The notes under the pieces: model-generated
The model's database searches: none
Told to the model about the DNA's origin: nothing
Seen by the model: only the letters and a program-made list of their open reading frames with translations
Part shown: in pieces, positions 17,472 through 26,688 of the stretch
Position numbering within the stretch: the first letter of the stretch is position 1
Layout of the letters: each line of letters begins with the position of its first letter
DNA from: Flavobacteriales bacterium
Lineage (GTDB): Bacteria > Bacteroidota > Bacteroidia > Flavobacteriales_D > Sanyastnellaceae
Direction: 5' to 3'
Length of the DNA stretch: 57,616 nt
Assembly: GCA_015665315.1 (NCBI GenBank)
Contig: JADFAK010000089.1
Location: 1 to 57,616 of the forward strand
Made by a program: the position numbers and the translations under genes

Positions 17472-17510
17472 CTCCTATTTAATAGGTCACGACTGCCCAC
17501 AGCAAAACTC

Positions 17511-17518
17511 TATCTTTG
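17511..17518 (+). promoter_or_regulatory. -7 box TATCTTTG, 4 nt before aroC ATG
   Basis: A perfect TAnnTTTG followed by tcgc and the aroC ATG at 17523. The predicted start of transcription falls at or beside the start codon. No TTG at the usual -33 distance is evident. Confidence 0.6.
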
Positions 17519-17522
17519 TCGC

Positions 17523-18605
17523 ATGTCTTCTAATTCACGAGGGAAATATTTCACACTGACTACGTTTGGCGAAAGTCATGGACCTGCCATGGGTGGGGTG
17601 ATCGACGGTTGTCCTGCGGGGGTCACCATCGACTTAGCTGAGATTCAAAAAGATCTCGACCGACGACGACCGGGTCAAAGTAGACTGACCTCCCCGCGCA
17701 ATGAACGCGACCAAGTGGAGATTCTTAGCGGAGTTTTCGAAGGACGCTCGACTGGAAGTCCGATTGGATTTATTGTTCGCAATGCCGACCAGCGTTCGGC
17801 CGACTACGATGAAGTGAAAAAGGCATTTCGCCCTTCCCATGCGGATTACACCTACGACCGCAAGTATGGATTTCGGGATCATCGTGGGGGCGGACGAGCA
17901 TCGGCGCGTGAGACCTTGAACTGGGTTGTTGGTGGCGCGATTGCCCGACAAGTGCTCACACACGAGCAAGTGGACACGATGGCATGGACGCAGCGAATTG
18001 GAACTATCGAACTTGCCAAGTCTGAAGCAAAGTTTCAAAGAATAGAGGTCGAGGCAAGCCTGGTGCGCTGTCCTGATTCTCAGGTGTCGGCCCAAATGGA
18101 AAAAGCCATTGAATCAGCACAATCAGAAGGCAACACACTGGGGGGATGCATTGAAGTAAGTGTAAACAAGGTACCTGCTGGTTGGGGAGACCCCGTTTTT
18201 CGGAAACTTCATGCCGAACTCGGACATGCCCTCTTTTCAATCAATGCCGTGAAAGCCGTTGAATTTGGCAGTGGTATTGAAGGTAGCAGAAGTACAGGCA
18301 AAGACCAGAACGACGCGTTTCAAAAAGTCGGCGAAGCGGTCAAGACTGCAACGAACAACAGTGGAGGCATTCAAGGCGGAATCAGCAACGGGGAGCCTGT
18401 CACCATTCGCGTACATTTCAAACCTGTGGCGACCATAGGATCCACACAACAATCTGTAAACCAGGACGGTGAGGAAGTTTCATTGGAGGTAAAAGGAAGA
18501 CACGATGCCTGTGTAATTCCACGAGCGGTTCCCATTGTTGAGGCTATGGTCAACCTGGTACTCGTCGATGCTATGCTCGCAAGTAAAATCTCACGGATCT
18601 CCTGA
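17523..18605 (+). CDS. aroC: Chorismate synthase
   Basis: 360 residues, full length for the family. It converts 5-enolpyruvylshikimate 3-phosphate to chorismate, the last step of the shikimate pathway, using reduced FMN. Diagnostic motifs: N-terminal FTLTTFGESHGPAMGGVIDG, RRRPGQSRLTSPRNE, the GGGRASARET flavin/phosphate-binding segment, and C-terminal GRHDACVIPRAVPIVEAM. No other aromatic amino acid gene lies nearby. A perfect -7 box ends 4 nt before the ATG, suggesting its own leaderless transcript. Confidence 0.97.
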   Translation: MSSNSRGKYFTLTTFGESHGPAMGGVIDGCPAGVTIDLAEIQKDLDRRRPGQSRLTSPRNERDQVEILSGVFEGRSTGSPIGFIVRNADQRSADYDEVKKAFRPSHADYTYDRKYGFRDHRGGGRASARETLNWVVGGAIARQVLTHEQVDTMAWTQRIGTIELAKSEAKFQRIEVEASLVRCPDSQVSAQMEKAIESAQSEGNTLGGCIEVSVNKVPAGWGDPVFRKLHAELGHALFSINAVKAVEFGSGIEGSRSTGKDQNDAFQKVGEAVKTATNNSGGIQGGISNGEPVTIRVHFKPVATIGSTQQSVNQDGEEVSLEVKGRHDACVIPRAVPIVEAMVNLVLVDAMLASKISRIS

Positions 18606-18712
18606 AACAACATTTGCGCTTGTCGCTGAAAAATGTGCTCGACAGACCAATTTTCAAATGTTTTGCCTTTTAGCTGCTTGTTCTTGCTATTTTAGCGATC
18701 AAAGTCGAAAGA

Positions 18713-20149
18713 ATGAAGAAAAAGTTAGCTCTACATTGGCAAGTGATTATTGGATTGGTGCTAGGTGCTGTTTATGCCTGGTGCTCTATTGAATTTGGGT
18801 TCAATGAGTTTACCAAGTACTATATTAAGCCCTTTGGTGACATATTCATCAACATTCTAAAACTAGTCGCCGTTCCACTTGTTCTCTTCTCGATTATTGT
18901 TGGTGTCGCTTCTTTGAAAGACATCAAAAAGCTGGGTAAAATGGGGCTCAAGACCGTCCTTACCTATGTTATTACGACGATGATTGCTGTGGTTGTAGGT
19001 CTTACGCTCGTGAATATTTTAAAGCCAGGTGAGCAACAAAGTGATGAAGTCAGACTAAGAAACAGGATCTCTTATGAGTTATGGCGTGATGCCGCGGGGG
19101 TGGATAAGGTCGATGATATATGTATGATATGCGATCCCGCAAATGCAGCTATTGTGGCCGAGCTTCGCTCAAGTGATGAAGCCAGCCAGAACGATTGGGT
19201 GAAAGACAAACTTGCGAAAGCGGAAAATGAGAAAAAACTTCAGAAAGATATCGGTCCGCTTAAACCACTGGTCGAAATTGTGCCGACCAATATTTTCAAG
19301 GCTTTGTCGGACTCCACCATGCTGCAAGTGATATTCTTCGCGATTTTCTTCGGGATTGTACTGGTCTCGCTACCAAAAGACAAGAGTGAACCTGTGTTCA
19401 AAGTGATAGATGGATTGAACGAAGTCTTCGTGCGGATGATATGGGTGGTTATGAAAGCAATGCCCTTGTTTGTATTTGCCTTAATGGCCGGCCAGATCGT
19501 GAATGCCGCGGGCTCCGACCCCGATCGATTCTTTGAACTCCTTGACTTTTTATGGATCTACTCCGTCGTAGTAGTGATAGGACTTATGTTTATGATTTTC
19601 ATATTCTATCCTGGCATCGTTTCGATCTTGGTGAAAAAAGTCAAGTATCGCTTTTTCATGAAAGGTATGCGCGATGCCCAAATCACCGCCTTCTCAACCT
19701 CATCGTCGGTAGCCACTTTGCCAGTAACGATGGATTGTGTGCGCAATAATATTGGCGTTTCTGAAAGTACGACGAGCTTTGTATTGCCTATTGGAGCGAC
19801 GGTTAACATGGATGGAACCAGTCTGTACCAGGCGATTGCCGTAGTCGCCTTGGCGCAATTCCACATGGTGGATCTGACGATTGGGCAACAGCTTGTAATT
19901 ATACTCACCGCAACCCTCGCCAGTATTGGTGCAGCCGCGGTTCCGAGTGCTGGTCTGGTCTTGATGATCATTGTGTTGGAAAGCGTCGGCTTGAATCCGG
20001 CCTGGATAGCTTTGATTTTCCCGGTCGACCGCATCCTTGACATGTGCAGGACGGTAGTGAACGTTACGGGCGATGGGGCTGTGTCGACTATAATAGCTGC
20101 ATCAGAAAACGAATTAAACATTCATGAACCAAGCAATTCACCTACCTAG
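18713..20149 (+). CDS. Dicarboxylate/amino acid:cation symporter (DAACS, SLC1-like)
   Basis: 478 residues, an inner-membrane secondary transporter of the GltPh/GltP family. Hairpin 1 has the serine-rich SSSVATLPVT (330-339). TM7 has NMDGT (365-369), the cation-binding motif. Hairpin 2 has GAAAVPSAGLV (406-416). TM8 has DRILDMCRTVVNVTGD, giving Asp443, Arg446, Thr447 and Asn450; by family knowledge this arginine pattern selects acidic amino acids. It probably takes up glutamate or aspartate with Na+ or H+. Residues about 105-180 form a long charged insertion between the third and fourth helices, absent from compact archaeal homologues. A TATTTTAG box lies 17 nt upstream. Confidence 0.9.
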   Translation: MKKKLALHWQVIIGLVLGAVYAWCSIEFGFNEFTKYYIKPFGDIFINILKLVAVPLVLFSIIVGVASLKDIKKLGKMGLKTVLTYVITTMIAVVVGLTLVNILKPGEQQSDEVRLRNRISYELWRDAAGVDKVDDICMICDPANAAIVAELRSSDEASQNDWVKDKLAKAENEKKLQKDIGPLKPLVEIVPTNIFKALSDSTMLQVIFFAIFFGIVLVSLPKDKSEPVFKVIDGLNEVFVRMIWVVMKAMPLFVFALMAGQIVNAAGSDPDRFFELLDFLWIYSVVVVIGLMFMIFIFYPGIVSILVKKVKYRFFMKGMRDAQITAFSTSSSVATLPVTMDCVRNNIGVSESTTSFVLPIGATVNMDGTSLYQAIAVVALAQFHMVDLTIGQQLVIILTATLASIGAAAVPSAGLVLMIIVLESVGLNPAWIALIFPVDRILDMCRTVVNVTGDGAVSTIIAASENELNIHEPSNSPT

Positions 20150-20269
20150 CAAAGGATACAGAGCCATCTCTGGGATTGAATTTCTGAGTAAATCAAATCC
20201 ACAAATCATGTCAATGGCGTGTAGATAATTTTATTCTCTATTTGGCGTTAAGTACAGTAATATTCTGTC

Positions 20270-20277
20270 TAATTTCG
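20270..20277 (+). promoter_or_regulatory. -7-like box TAATTTCG before the AsmA gene
   Basis: TAATTTCG differs from TAnnTTTG at one base and lies 23 nt before the ATG at 20301. A TTTG at 20241-20244 is the only -33 candidate, but its spacing of 25 nt is long. Confidence 0.35.
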
Positions 20278-20300
20278 GTCTCTGGAACTCATTGAACCTC

Positions 20301-23123
20301 ATGAAAAAAACATTCAAAATCTTGGGCATCGTAGTGCTCTTGCTACTTGTCGTTTTAATTGCTCTTCCATTTATTTTCAAAGATAAAATTGCCGAGCAAA
20401 TCCGCATCACTGCTAACGAAACACTCAATGCCGAATTGGCTTTTGACGATCTTTCCCTGTCTCTTATTTCCGATTTTCCGAATGCGACCTTGCAACTGGA
20501 AAAACTCACCATCGACGGATTGGAAGAGTTTGAAGGTGTGCGACTTGTCGATCTGGGAGTGCTAACAGCCACCATTGATGTCATGAGTTTGTTTGGCGAG
20601 ACCATCCAAATTAAAGAAATCACTTTGCAAGATGGTGATATTGACGTTCGCGTTCTTGCGGATGGCAAGGCCAACTACGATTTGATGAAGTCGGCAGATG
20701 AAGCGGCACCGGAAGAAGTTGCAAGCGAGGAGGAAAGTGCTTTTGGCATGAAGCTTCAAGGCTACTCGATCGTCAATACAAATGTAAAGTACGACGACCA
20801 GACCATGCCGATGACGGCCATAATTAAAAACCTCAACCATAGTGGTTCGGGAGACTTTACGGCTGATCGAACGGTTCTCGAAACGCTGACAAGCATGGAT
20901 AGCTTTGATTTACGTTATGACGGTGTTCGGTTTTTGAAAGAGGCAGCCGTTAAAATGGCCATCAACCTTGACTTAGACTTGGCGAACATGCACTTTGTCT
21001 TTGCCGAAAACACGATTGACATCAATGATTTGGCCTTAGCCATTGACGGATTTATCAAGATGCCGAATGACGATATGGAAATCGATCTCAAGTATTCAAC
21101 TACAGAGACCGATTTCAAGAGCCTATTGTCACTCGTGCCTGCGGAATTTGCCAGCGATCTTGGCGGGGTGGATGCAGATGGAAGCATGTCGTTTGCAGGA
21201 TTCATCAAAGGAATATTCGGTGCTAATTCACTTCCAGGCTTTGGCTTAGATGTGAAAGTCGAGAACGGACGATTCAATTATCCTGATTTACCAAAATCGG
21301 TGGAGAAAATTCAATTGATCGCTTCAGTGGATGCGAGCAATGGAAACAATCTTGATGCAGCCGTTCTCAACGTCGAACGATTCTATATGGAAATGGCTGG
21401 AAACCCAGTGGATATGCATTTGCGCTTGTCGCAGCCCCTCTCCGACCCTAACATTGATTGCAAATTGCAGGCGAAGATTGTGCTCGACAACATCAAAGAT
21501 ATTGTGCCCATGGCCGAAGGAGAGACGCTTTCTGGATCAATCAACGCCGACGTTATGTTCAAAGGAAAGTTGAGCACGATTGAAAAAGAAGATTATGAAA
21601 ATTTCGAAGCCCAAGGACAGGTTATTCTCCAGCAATTGAAATTCCGAAGTGCTGATTTCATGTATCCAATGGATGTGGACGTTGCCTACATGAATTTTAC
21701 GCCCAAGCAATTGAATCTTACTCAATTTGAAGGAAAGATTGGTGTAAGTGATATGAATGCGGTGGGAAAAATTGACAATTACCTAGCATTTGCATTGCGT
21801 GATGAATTGTTGCAGGGAGACTTTACGATGTCTTCGAAATTGTTGGACCTGAATGAACTGATAGAAGAAGAAGAGGAAGCAGCTGAAACAACCGGTAGCG
21901 CCGACACGACCGCGACGGAGCTCTTGGAAGTCCCTGGAAACATTGATTTTCTCTTACGATCTAAATTTGACAAAGTCCTATATGACGATGTCGTTATCGA
22001 GAATGTGTCTGGAAATATTGCCATCAAAGATCACGTTGCAGACCTGCGAAATGTCAACATGGATGTTTTGGGAGGTCACGTGATATTGGATGGTAAATAC
22101 AGCACGCTTGATCCTACTGTCCCAAAGATTGATCTGTCGTACGATATCCAAAAACTGAATATCGCCAAGACGGCCGAGAAATTCAATACAGTGGAGAAAT
22201 TGGCTCCGATAGCCGAAAGCTGTGAAGGCTCATTTTCGACAGACTTGAAGCTAGTATCGAATTTAGATAGCAAAATGGAATTGATCGAGACTTCCATGAA
22301 TGGTAGTGGAACGATGAACACCCACTCGGTCAAGGTGAATAAGTTCGTACCACTGACCAAATTAGCCGAGAAACTCGGACTGAGCAAATTGGCCAATCCA
22401 ACTGTGAGCGATGTAAGGCTTAGTTATAAAATACAGGATGGCAAGGCTATCATTGCCCCATTTGTCGTGAAATTGGATGGAATAGAAACTGAAATTGCTG
22501 GTTCTACGAGTCTGATCTCGGCAGAAATTGACTACACCATGAAAATGGATGTGCCATTCGAGAAATTGCCAGCCAATCTAGTCGGCCAAGCCTCTAGTTG
22601 GGTCGGACAATTGAACTCGCAACTTGGCACAAGCTTTTCGATAGGAGATAAAATACCTGTCAACATTCGTGTTACGGGTACCGTTGACAATCCGAAGCTA
22701 ACGACCAATTATGGAGATGTGGCCAAGGGGCAAAATCAGACGATCAAAGACCAAATTGTAGACGAGGTGAAGGAACAAGTGCAAGAGGTGATTGATGACA
22801 CCAAGGATAAAGCACGAGCCGAGGCCAAAGCTCAAGCGGATAAGATCATGGCTGACGCCAAGAAGGAATCGGACAAATTGATAGAGGAAGGCACGAAATC
22901 GGCGGATAAGGTGCGCAAAGCGGCCTATGCCGAGGCTGACAAACTTGAAAACAAGGGGGCAAATTTTGTGGAAAAAGCGGCCAATAAAGCTGCGGCTGCC
23001 ACAATGCGCAAAGAGGCAGACAAAGCTTATGACAAAGCGGTTGCTGAGGCTAAGAAACAGGGAGACAAACTGGTAGCGGCGGCACAAAAAGAAGCAGATG
23101 CCGTTTTGAAAAGTGCAGAATAG
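20301..23123 (+). CDS. AsmA-family inner-membrane-anchored protein
   Basis: 940 residues from the ATG at 20301; the frame opens nine bases earlier with a TTG. One N-terminal membrane helix (about 7-27) is followed by an AsmA-like beta-rich periplasmic body. That body has the opening ITANETLNAELAFDDLSLSLISDFPNA-type pattern near 38-65 and a C-terminal AsmA_2-like portion. By analogy with AsmA/TamB/YhdP bridge proteins it may move phospholipid between membranes. The last 132 residues (809-940) are an Ala/Lys/Glu-rich amphipathic helix. The next gene, an OmpA-family protein, starts 32 nt after its stop, so both may act in the outer envelope. Confidence 0.8.
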   Translation: MKKTFKILGIVVLLLLVVLIALPFIFKDKIAEQIRITANETLNAELAFDDLSLSLISDFPNATLQLEKLTIDGLEEFEGVRLVDLGVLTATIDVMSLFGETIQIKEITLQDGDIDVRVLADGKANYDLMKSADEAAPEEVASEEESAFGMKLQGYSIVNTNVKYDDQTMPMTAIIKNLNHSGSGDFTADRTVLETLTSMDSFDLRYDGVRFLKEAAVKMAINLDLDLANMHFVFAENTIDINDLALAIDGFIKMPNDDMEIDLKYSTTETDFKSLLSLVPAEFASDLGGVDADGSMSFAGFIKGIFGANSLPGFGLDVKVENGRFNYPDLPKSVEKIQLIASVDASNGNNLDAAVLNVERFYMEMAGNPVDMHLRLSQPLSDPNIDCKLQAKIVLDNIKDIVPMAEGETLSGSINADVMFKGKLSTIEKEDYENFEAQGQVILQQLKFRSADFMYPMDVDVAYMNFTPKQLNLTQFEGKIGVSDMNAVGKIDNYLAFALRDELLQGDFTMSSKLLDLNELIEEEEEAAETTGSADTTATELLEVPGNIDFLLRSKFDKVLYDDVVIENVSGNIAIKDHVADLRNVNMDVLGGHVILDGKYSTLDPTVPKIDLSYDIQKLNIAKTAEKFNTVEKLAPIAESCEGSFSTDLKLVSNLDSKMELIETSMNGSGTMNTHSVKVNKFVPLTKLAEKLGLSKLANPTVSDVRLSYKIQDGKAIIAPFVVKLDGIETEIAGSTSLISAEIDYTMKMDVPFEKLPANLVGQASSWVGQLNSQLGTSFSIGDKIPVNIRVTGTVDNPKLTTNYGDVAKGQNQTIKDQIVDEVKEQVQEVIDDTKDKARAEAKAQADKIMADAKKESDKLIEEGTKSADKVRKAAYAEADKLENKGANFVEKAANKAAAATMRKEADKAYDKAVAEAKKQGDKLVAAAQKEADAVLKSAE

Positions 23124-23155
23124 AATTAGGAATGATAGTTGGTAGACAAGGGTCG

Positions 23156-25183
23156 ATGAAAGTACAAGCAATCTTAACCTTGATTTTGGTGGTGTTGGGC
23201 GGTTCAATATTCTCGCAGTGCGATTTTGAGCCATCGGAGAAGTTGGTAAAACTATTGGAGAAAGCCGACGACAAGAAGAAATACGACTCAGACAAGCGAT
23301 ACGAGTTTTACCAGGATGCGCTAGAGATGGACGAGAATTGCTGGCCTTGTTTGAAGCGATTGGGAGAAGTAGAATTCATGCGGGCCAAGCGAGGAGGATC
23401 ATCTTTCAGTGCTGCAGAAGCCTATTTCAATGAGCTTATTGAGCGATGTCCGGAATACCATAGTGCACCGCATTACTACCTCGGGGCGATCAATTACGCC
23501 AATCAAAATTACAGCGCGGCAGCGGAATACTTCGAGAAATTTCTTCATTTTCCCGACGACAATCCTGAGGCTTTTGACAAAGATTACGACAAAAAGTACC
23601 TTGAAGTAGAAGGTGCACTACCCGATGTAAAGTTTTGGAATGAATTCTACAGCAGTGATCTTGAAATGGCACCGCGCATCGTTGAAGGCGTGTCATCATC
23701 GGCTGACGATTATCTCCCTGCTGTATCGCCAGATGGAGAAATTATGTTTTACACCCGAAAAATGCAGAAAAAAGCCAAGGGTGATCTCTATTCGAGAGAC
23801 GTAGAAGAGTTTACGTGGAGTCGCAGGCCAGACATCAATGCTGTTTTTGACGATGGGGCAGCCCTACCCGCCCCTTTTAATCAAGGCGATAATTATGGGG
23901 GGGCAACCATTAGTGTCGACAACAAAGAGATGTTCATTGCGAAAAAGAACCCCGTCGCTGGAAATCCAGATAATATTGATCTGTACTACACCCACTACGA
24001 GATGTTCTTCGATGCGACCATAGGGAAGGACAATTATCGATGGACGAGCCTGGAAAATCTTGGGCCCAACGTCAATACCGACGATGGCTGGGAAGCGCAA
24101 CCTTCGCTTTCGGGTGACGGTCAGCTTTTATTCTTCGCAAAACTCTCGGCTGAGACTCAAATTGACAAGAATGGAAATCCTTCCCATGATATATATGTGA
24201 GTACCCGTTTAGAGGACGGAAGTTGGGGTGTTGCTGAGGCCATTGGCAGTGGATTAAACACGACAGGGCAGGAAAAATCACCTTTTATGCATAGCGATAG
24301 TAAGACCCTCTACTTCGCCAGTGATGGCCATCGCGGACGTGGGGGCATGGATATTTTCTATTGCAAGATGAATGATGACGGTAGCTTTACGGAACCGAAG
24401 AATATTGGTCACCCCATTAATACGGAAAACGATGAAAGTGGGTTGATTGTGAGTGCAGATGGGGAGCGAGCTTACTTTTTCAGTCGGCTCATTCGAGGAT
24501 CCAAAGGTTACGACATTTATGCATTCGAGCTACCCGAAAAAGCCAAGCCAGAAAAGGTTATGATCTTAAAAGGAAGCGCCACAGATGAAAGTGGGGATGC
24601 CTTGCAGAATGCAACTGTGGAAATCACCTACGCCCAGTCCAAAGAAGCCCAAGAGATAAAAATTAGCGAAGACGATGGTAAATATGCTGCTGTCGTGAAT
24701 TTGGCAAGAGAAGAAGACGTCGTCATGAGTGTCAAGAAGGACGGCATAGCTTTTAATTCGCGTATGGTTGCCAACAAAGATGTGGTCAAAAAGCCGAGCG
24801 TGGTGAAATTAGAAGTAGAAGCACAAAAAATGGCGAAGAATAAGCCATTCCTTATTAACGATATCTACTACAGCACCAATTCAGCCGACATAGACAGAGC
24901 CAGTAAAATAATATTGGATCAATTCGCAGTTTATCTGTTGGAAAACCCACGGATTTCTATTGAAATTCGCGGGCATACTGACGATGTTGGATCAGATAGT
25001 GACAATCTCGCATTGAGTATGGATCGTGCCTTTGAAGTAAAGGGTTACTTGGAAGGACTAGGGGTGCCAGGAAAAAGGATCAAGGCCCAAGGCTTTGGGG
25101 AAAGTAAGCCCGTGGCCGACAATTCTACTGCAGCTGGCAGAACTCAAAATCGGCGTACTGAATTTGTTGTGAACGCCATGTAA
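23156..25183 (+). CDS. PorE-like TPR / beta-propeller / OmpA C-terminal protein
   Basis: 675 residues from ATG 23156, which opens directly into a signal peptide (cleavage before Gln21). An in-frame ATG 24 nt earlier is the alternative. Domains in order: a TPR-like helical region (about 25-150), a PD40/WD40-like propeller (about 170-455), a carboxypeptidase regulatory-like beta domain (about 465-550) and an OmpA C-terminal peptidoglycan-binding domain (about 570-675) with IEIRGHTDDVGSDSDN and a C-terminal NRRTEFVV. This matches PorE of the type IX secretion machinery, but paralogues with the same layout are common in Bacteroidota. No lipobox cysteine is evident, unlike classical PorE. Confidence 0.75.
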   Translation: MKVQAILTLILVVLGGSIFSQCDFEPSEKLVKLLEKADDKKKYDSDKRYEFYQDALEMDENCWPCLKRLGEVEFMRAKRGGSSFSAAEAYFNELIERCPEYHSAPHYYLGAINYANQNYSAAAEYFEKFLHFPDDNPEAFDKDYDKKYLEVEGALPDVKFWNEFYSSDLEMAPRIVEGVSSSADDYLPAVSPDGEIMFYTRKMQKKAKGDLYSRDVEEFTWSRRPDINAVFDDGAALPAPFNQGDNYGGATISVDNKEMFIAKKNPVAGNPDNIDLYYTHYEMFFDATIGKDNYRWTSLENLGPNVNTDDGWEAQPSLSGDGQLLFFAKLSAETQIDKNGNPSHDIYVSTRLEDGSWGVAEAIGSGLNTTGQEKSPFMHSDSKTLYFASDGHRGRGGMDIFYCKMNDDGSFTEPKNIGHPINTENDESGLIVSADGERAYFFSRLIRGSKGYDIYAFELPEKAKPEKVMILKGSATDESGDALQNATVEITYAQSKEAQEIKISEDDGKYAAVVNLAREEDVVMSVKKDGIAFNSRMVANKDVVKKPSVVKLEVEAQKMAKNKPFLINDIYYSTNSADIDRASKIILDQFAVYLLENPRISIEIRGHTDDVGSDSDNLALSMDRAFEVKGYLEGLGVPGKRIKAQGFGESKPVADNSTAAGRTQNRRTEFVVNAM

Positions 25184-25188
25184 AAATA

Positions 25189-25214
25189 AAAGCCACCCCT
25201 TTCGGAGTGGCTTT
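25189..25214. terminator. Bidirectional hairpin terminator
   Basis: AAAGCCAC (25189-25196) pairs with GTGGCTTT (25207-25214) around a 10-nt loop. It lies between the convergent OmpA-family and DUF4920 genes. Confidence 0.8.
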
Positions 25215-25238
25215 GACTACAATGTTTTTTCTTATTGA

Positions 25239-25832
25239 CTACTTATCCGTGTCGTGCTCGTGATCAGCATCGTGGTCGTGGTCGTGATCATGGTCATGAT
25301 CGTGTTCACCCTCTTCTTCAACCTCCTCAACTGGGACATAGCCTTCGATGATTACTCCATCGGCATGGAAAGCCAACTTGTACTCTGGTTCAGTGATCAG
25401 GGCAATTTCTTCGGCTGTGCGGCCAGCGTCTTCAGCAAGATGCTGCAACCAGTCCACACTTAGCGTGTCATAGTAAGCTTTGCCTTCAACAAAACAATTC
25501 AGACCATTGGCACCAGAAGTCGGCACAAAGAAATCATGGTCTCCTAGAAAAACCATTACATCTTCATTGTTACCTAAGTCCAAAGACATCCAGCAACCGG
25601 CTTTTACGCAGGTTTCTTTAATCTTTCCAGATATTTTGACCTCCATTGATTCATTGCCTGCCATTTTCTGAACAAGTTCAGTAACTGGAATAGCACCTTC
25701 ATCGGTAATCTCTGCCCCATAATAAGAATAGGACTTTCCATTGTCAGCAATTTCAACTTTAGCTGGTTCTGGCTCACTTCCGCAAGAGGCCATTAAAGTA
25801 CCAACGGCTAGCAACATTAAAAACTTCTTCAT
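25239..25832 (-). CDS. DUF4920 lipoprotein with His/Asp-rich tail
   Basis: 197 residues. The lipobox LMASC puts the lipidated cysteine at position 17. The central part matches DUF4920: YYGAEITDEGAIPVTELVQKM, ISGKIKETCVKAGCWMSLDLG with a conserved Cys pair, and a C-terminal EGYVPVEEV. These are small periplasmic beta-rich domains of unknown function. Residues 176-197 are almost pure alternating His and Asp, a likely Zn, Ni or Cu binding tail encoded by a simple repeat. It may store or sense metal at the membrane. A perfect TACTTTTG box (25863-25856) lies 23 nt upstream of the ATG. Confidence 0.8.
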   Translation of the reverse strand: MKKFLMLLAVGTLMASCGSEPEPAKVEIADNGKSYSYYGAEITDEGAIPVTELVQKMAGNESMEVKISGKIKETCVKAGCWMSLDLGNNEDVMVFLGDHDFFVPTSGANGLNCFVEGKAYYDTLSVDWLQHLAEDAGRTAEEIALITEPEYKLAFHADGVIIEGYVPVEEVEEEGEHDHDHDHDHDHDADHEHDTDK

Positions 25833-25855
25833 TTTTTGTCGTTTTAATTATTGGA

Positions 25856-25863
25856 CAAAAGTA
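25856..25863 (-). promoter_or_regulatory. -7 box TACTTTTG for the DUF4920 gene
   Basis: Perfect TAnnTTTG on the minus strand, 23 nt before the ATG at 25832. It leaves a short leader, unlike the four boxes that abut start codons. Confidence 0.5.
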
Positions 25864-25949
25864 ATCTTCTCCACCAAAAGTTATGTGACTTAGTGCCAAT
25901 AAACTTGATTATACCAAAATCGATCTAAAAGAAAACGACCCAAATCCGC

Positions 25950-25957
25950 TATATTTG
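25950..25957 (+). promoter_or_regulatory. -7 box TATATTTG, 4 nt before ATG
   Basis: Perfect TAnnTTTG followed by aaat and the ATG at 25962. It predicts a leaderless transcript for the redoxin-like gene. Confidence 0.55.
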
Positions 25958-25961
25958 AAAT

Positions 25962-26687
25962 ATGAAGGCATATTCAATAATATTATGTGTATCACTAATC
26001 TTAGGAGTTTATCCTTTGGTAGGGCAAGATGGTAATTCGAACGAGGAAGTTGATCAGAACCAAAACGTTCCAGAAGGTTTAATGGTTGGTGATATGGCTC
26101 CTGACTTTACCGTGCGAGATATTTATGGGCAGAATATAAGTTTGAAACAAGCCTTGCGAGATGGACCTTTAATACTGGTCTTTTACAAAGGCTCGTGGGA
26201 AGGAGAGGACATGCAATACTTGTTCACCTTAAATGACTCGCTGTCAAGTTTTGATGAAACCGGGGCCCAAGTCGTAGCCTTGTCCATGGAACAGGATTCC
26301 TACACGAAAAAGATTAACAGCAAGAAGCAGATCAATTTCAAGCTAGCTCAAGATTTAAATGGAAAAGTGGCTAAGAGCTACGATGTACTTTTTAAAGTAG
26401 ATGAGTCATTCTGCCGTCAACTGATGCAAAAAGGCAACATCAATTTGCAAGAGCGCTACGATGCCGAGCAAGTCGCCATGTCAGCCCCAGCGATTTTCGT
26501 CATTTCAAAACACGGAAAGATCATGTTCTCTCATTTCGATTTTGACTCGGGGAACAGACCGTTCATAAGCGAGTTGGTGGATGTTCTATCATCCCACGGG
26601 CCTCAACGATCAGAGCAACCTTTATTAGAAGAAACAGGAGGTGAGCCCGTCAAAAAATCTCGAAAGAAGAAAAAGGGAAGAAACTAG
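25962..26687 (+). CDS. Exported redoxin-like protein lacking catalytic cysteines
   Basis: 241 residues. A signal peptide (cleavage before Gln22) precedes an AhpC/TSA fold: GDMAPDFTVRDIYGQNISL, then LVFYKGSWEGED (72-83). In active relatives this last motif reads W-C-x-x-C; here both positions are acidic (Glu80 and Asp83). The rest of the fold, including APAIFVISKHGKIMF, is intact. Apart from one cysteine inside the signal peptide, the only visible cysteine is in SFCRQL, far from the active site. It is therefore probably a binding or chaperone-like protein and not an oxidoreductase. The C-terminal KKSRKKKKGRN tail is strongly basic. It converges on the receiver gene with a 1-nt gap. Confidence 0.75.
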   Translation: MKAYSIILCVSLILGVYPLVGQDGNSNEEVDQNQNVPEGLMVGDMAPDFTVRDIYGQNISLKQALRDGPLILVFYKGSWEGEDMQYLFTLNDSLSSFDETGAQVVALSMEQDSYTKKINSKKQINFKLAQDLNGKVAKSYDVLFKVDESFCRQLMQKGNINLQERYDAEQVAMSAPAIFVISKHGKIMFSHFDFDSGNRPFISELVDVLSSHGPQRSEQPLLEETGGEPVKKSRKKKKGRN

Positions 26688-26688
26688 T

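Noticed and set aside
25962-26687. Active peroxiredoxin
   Set aside because: Both catalytic cysteine positions are acidic residues.
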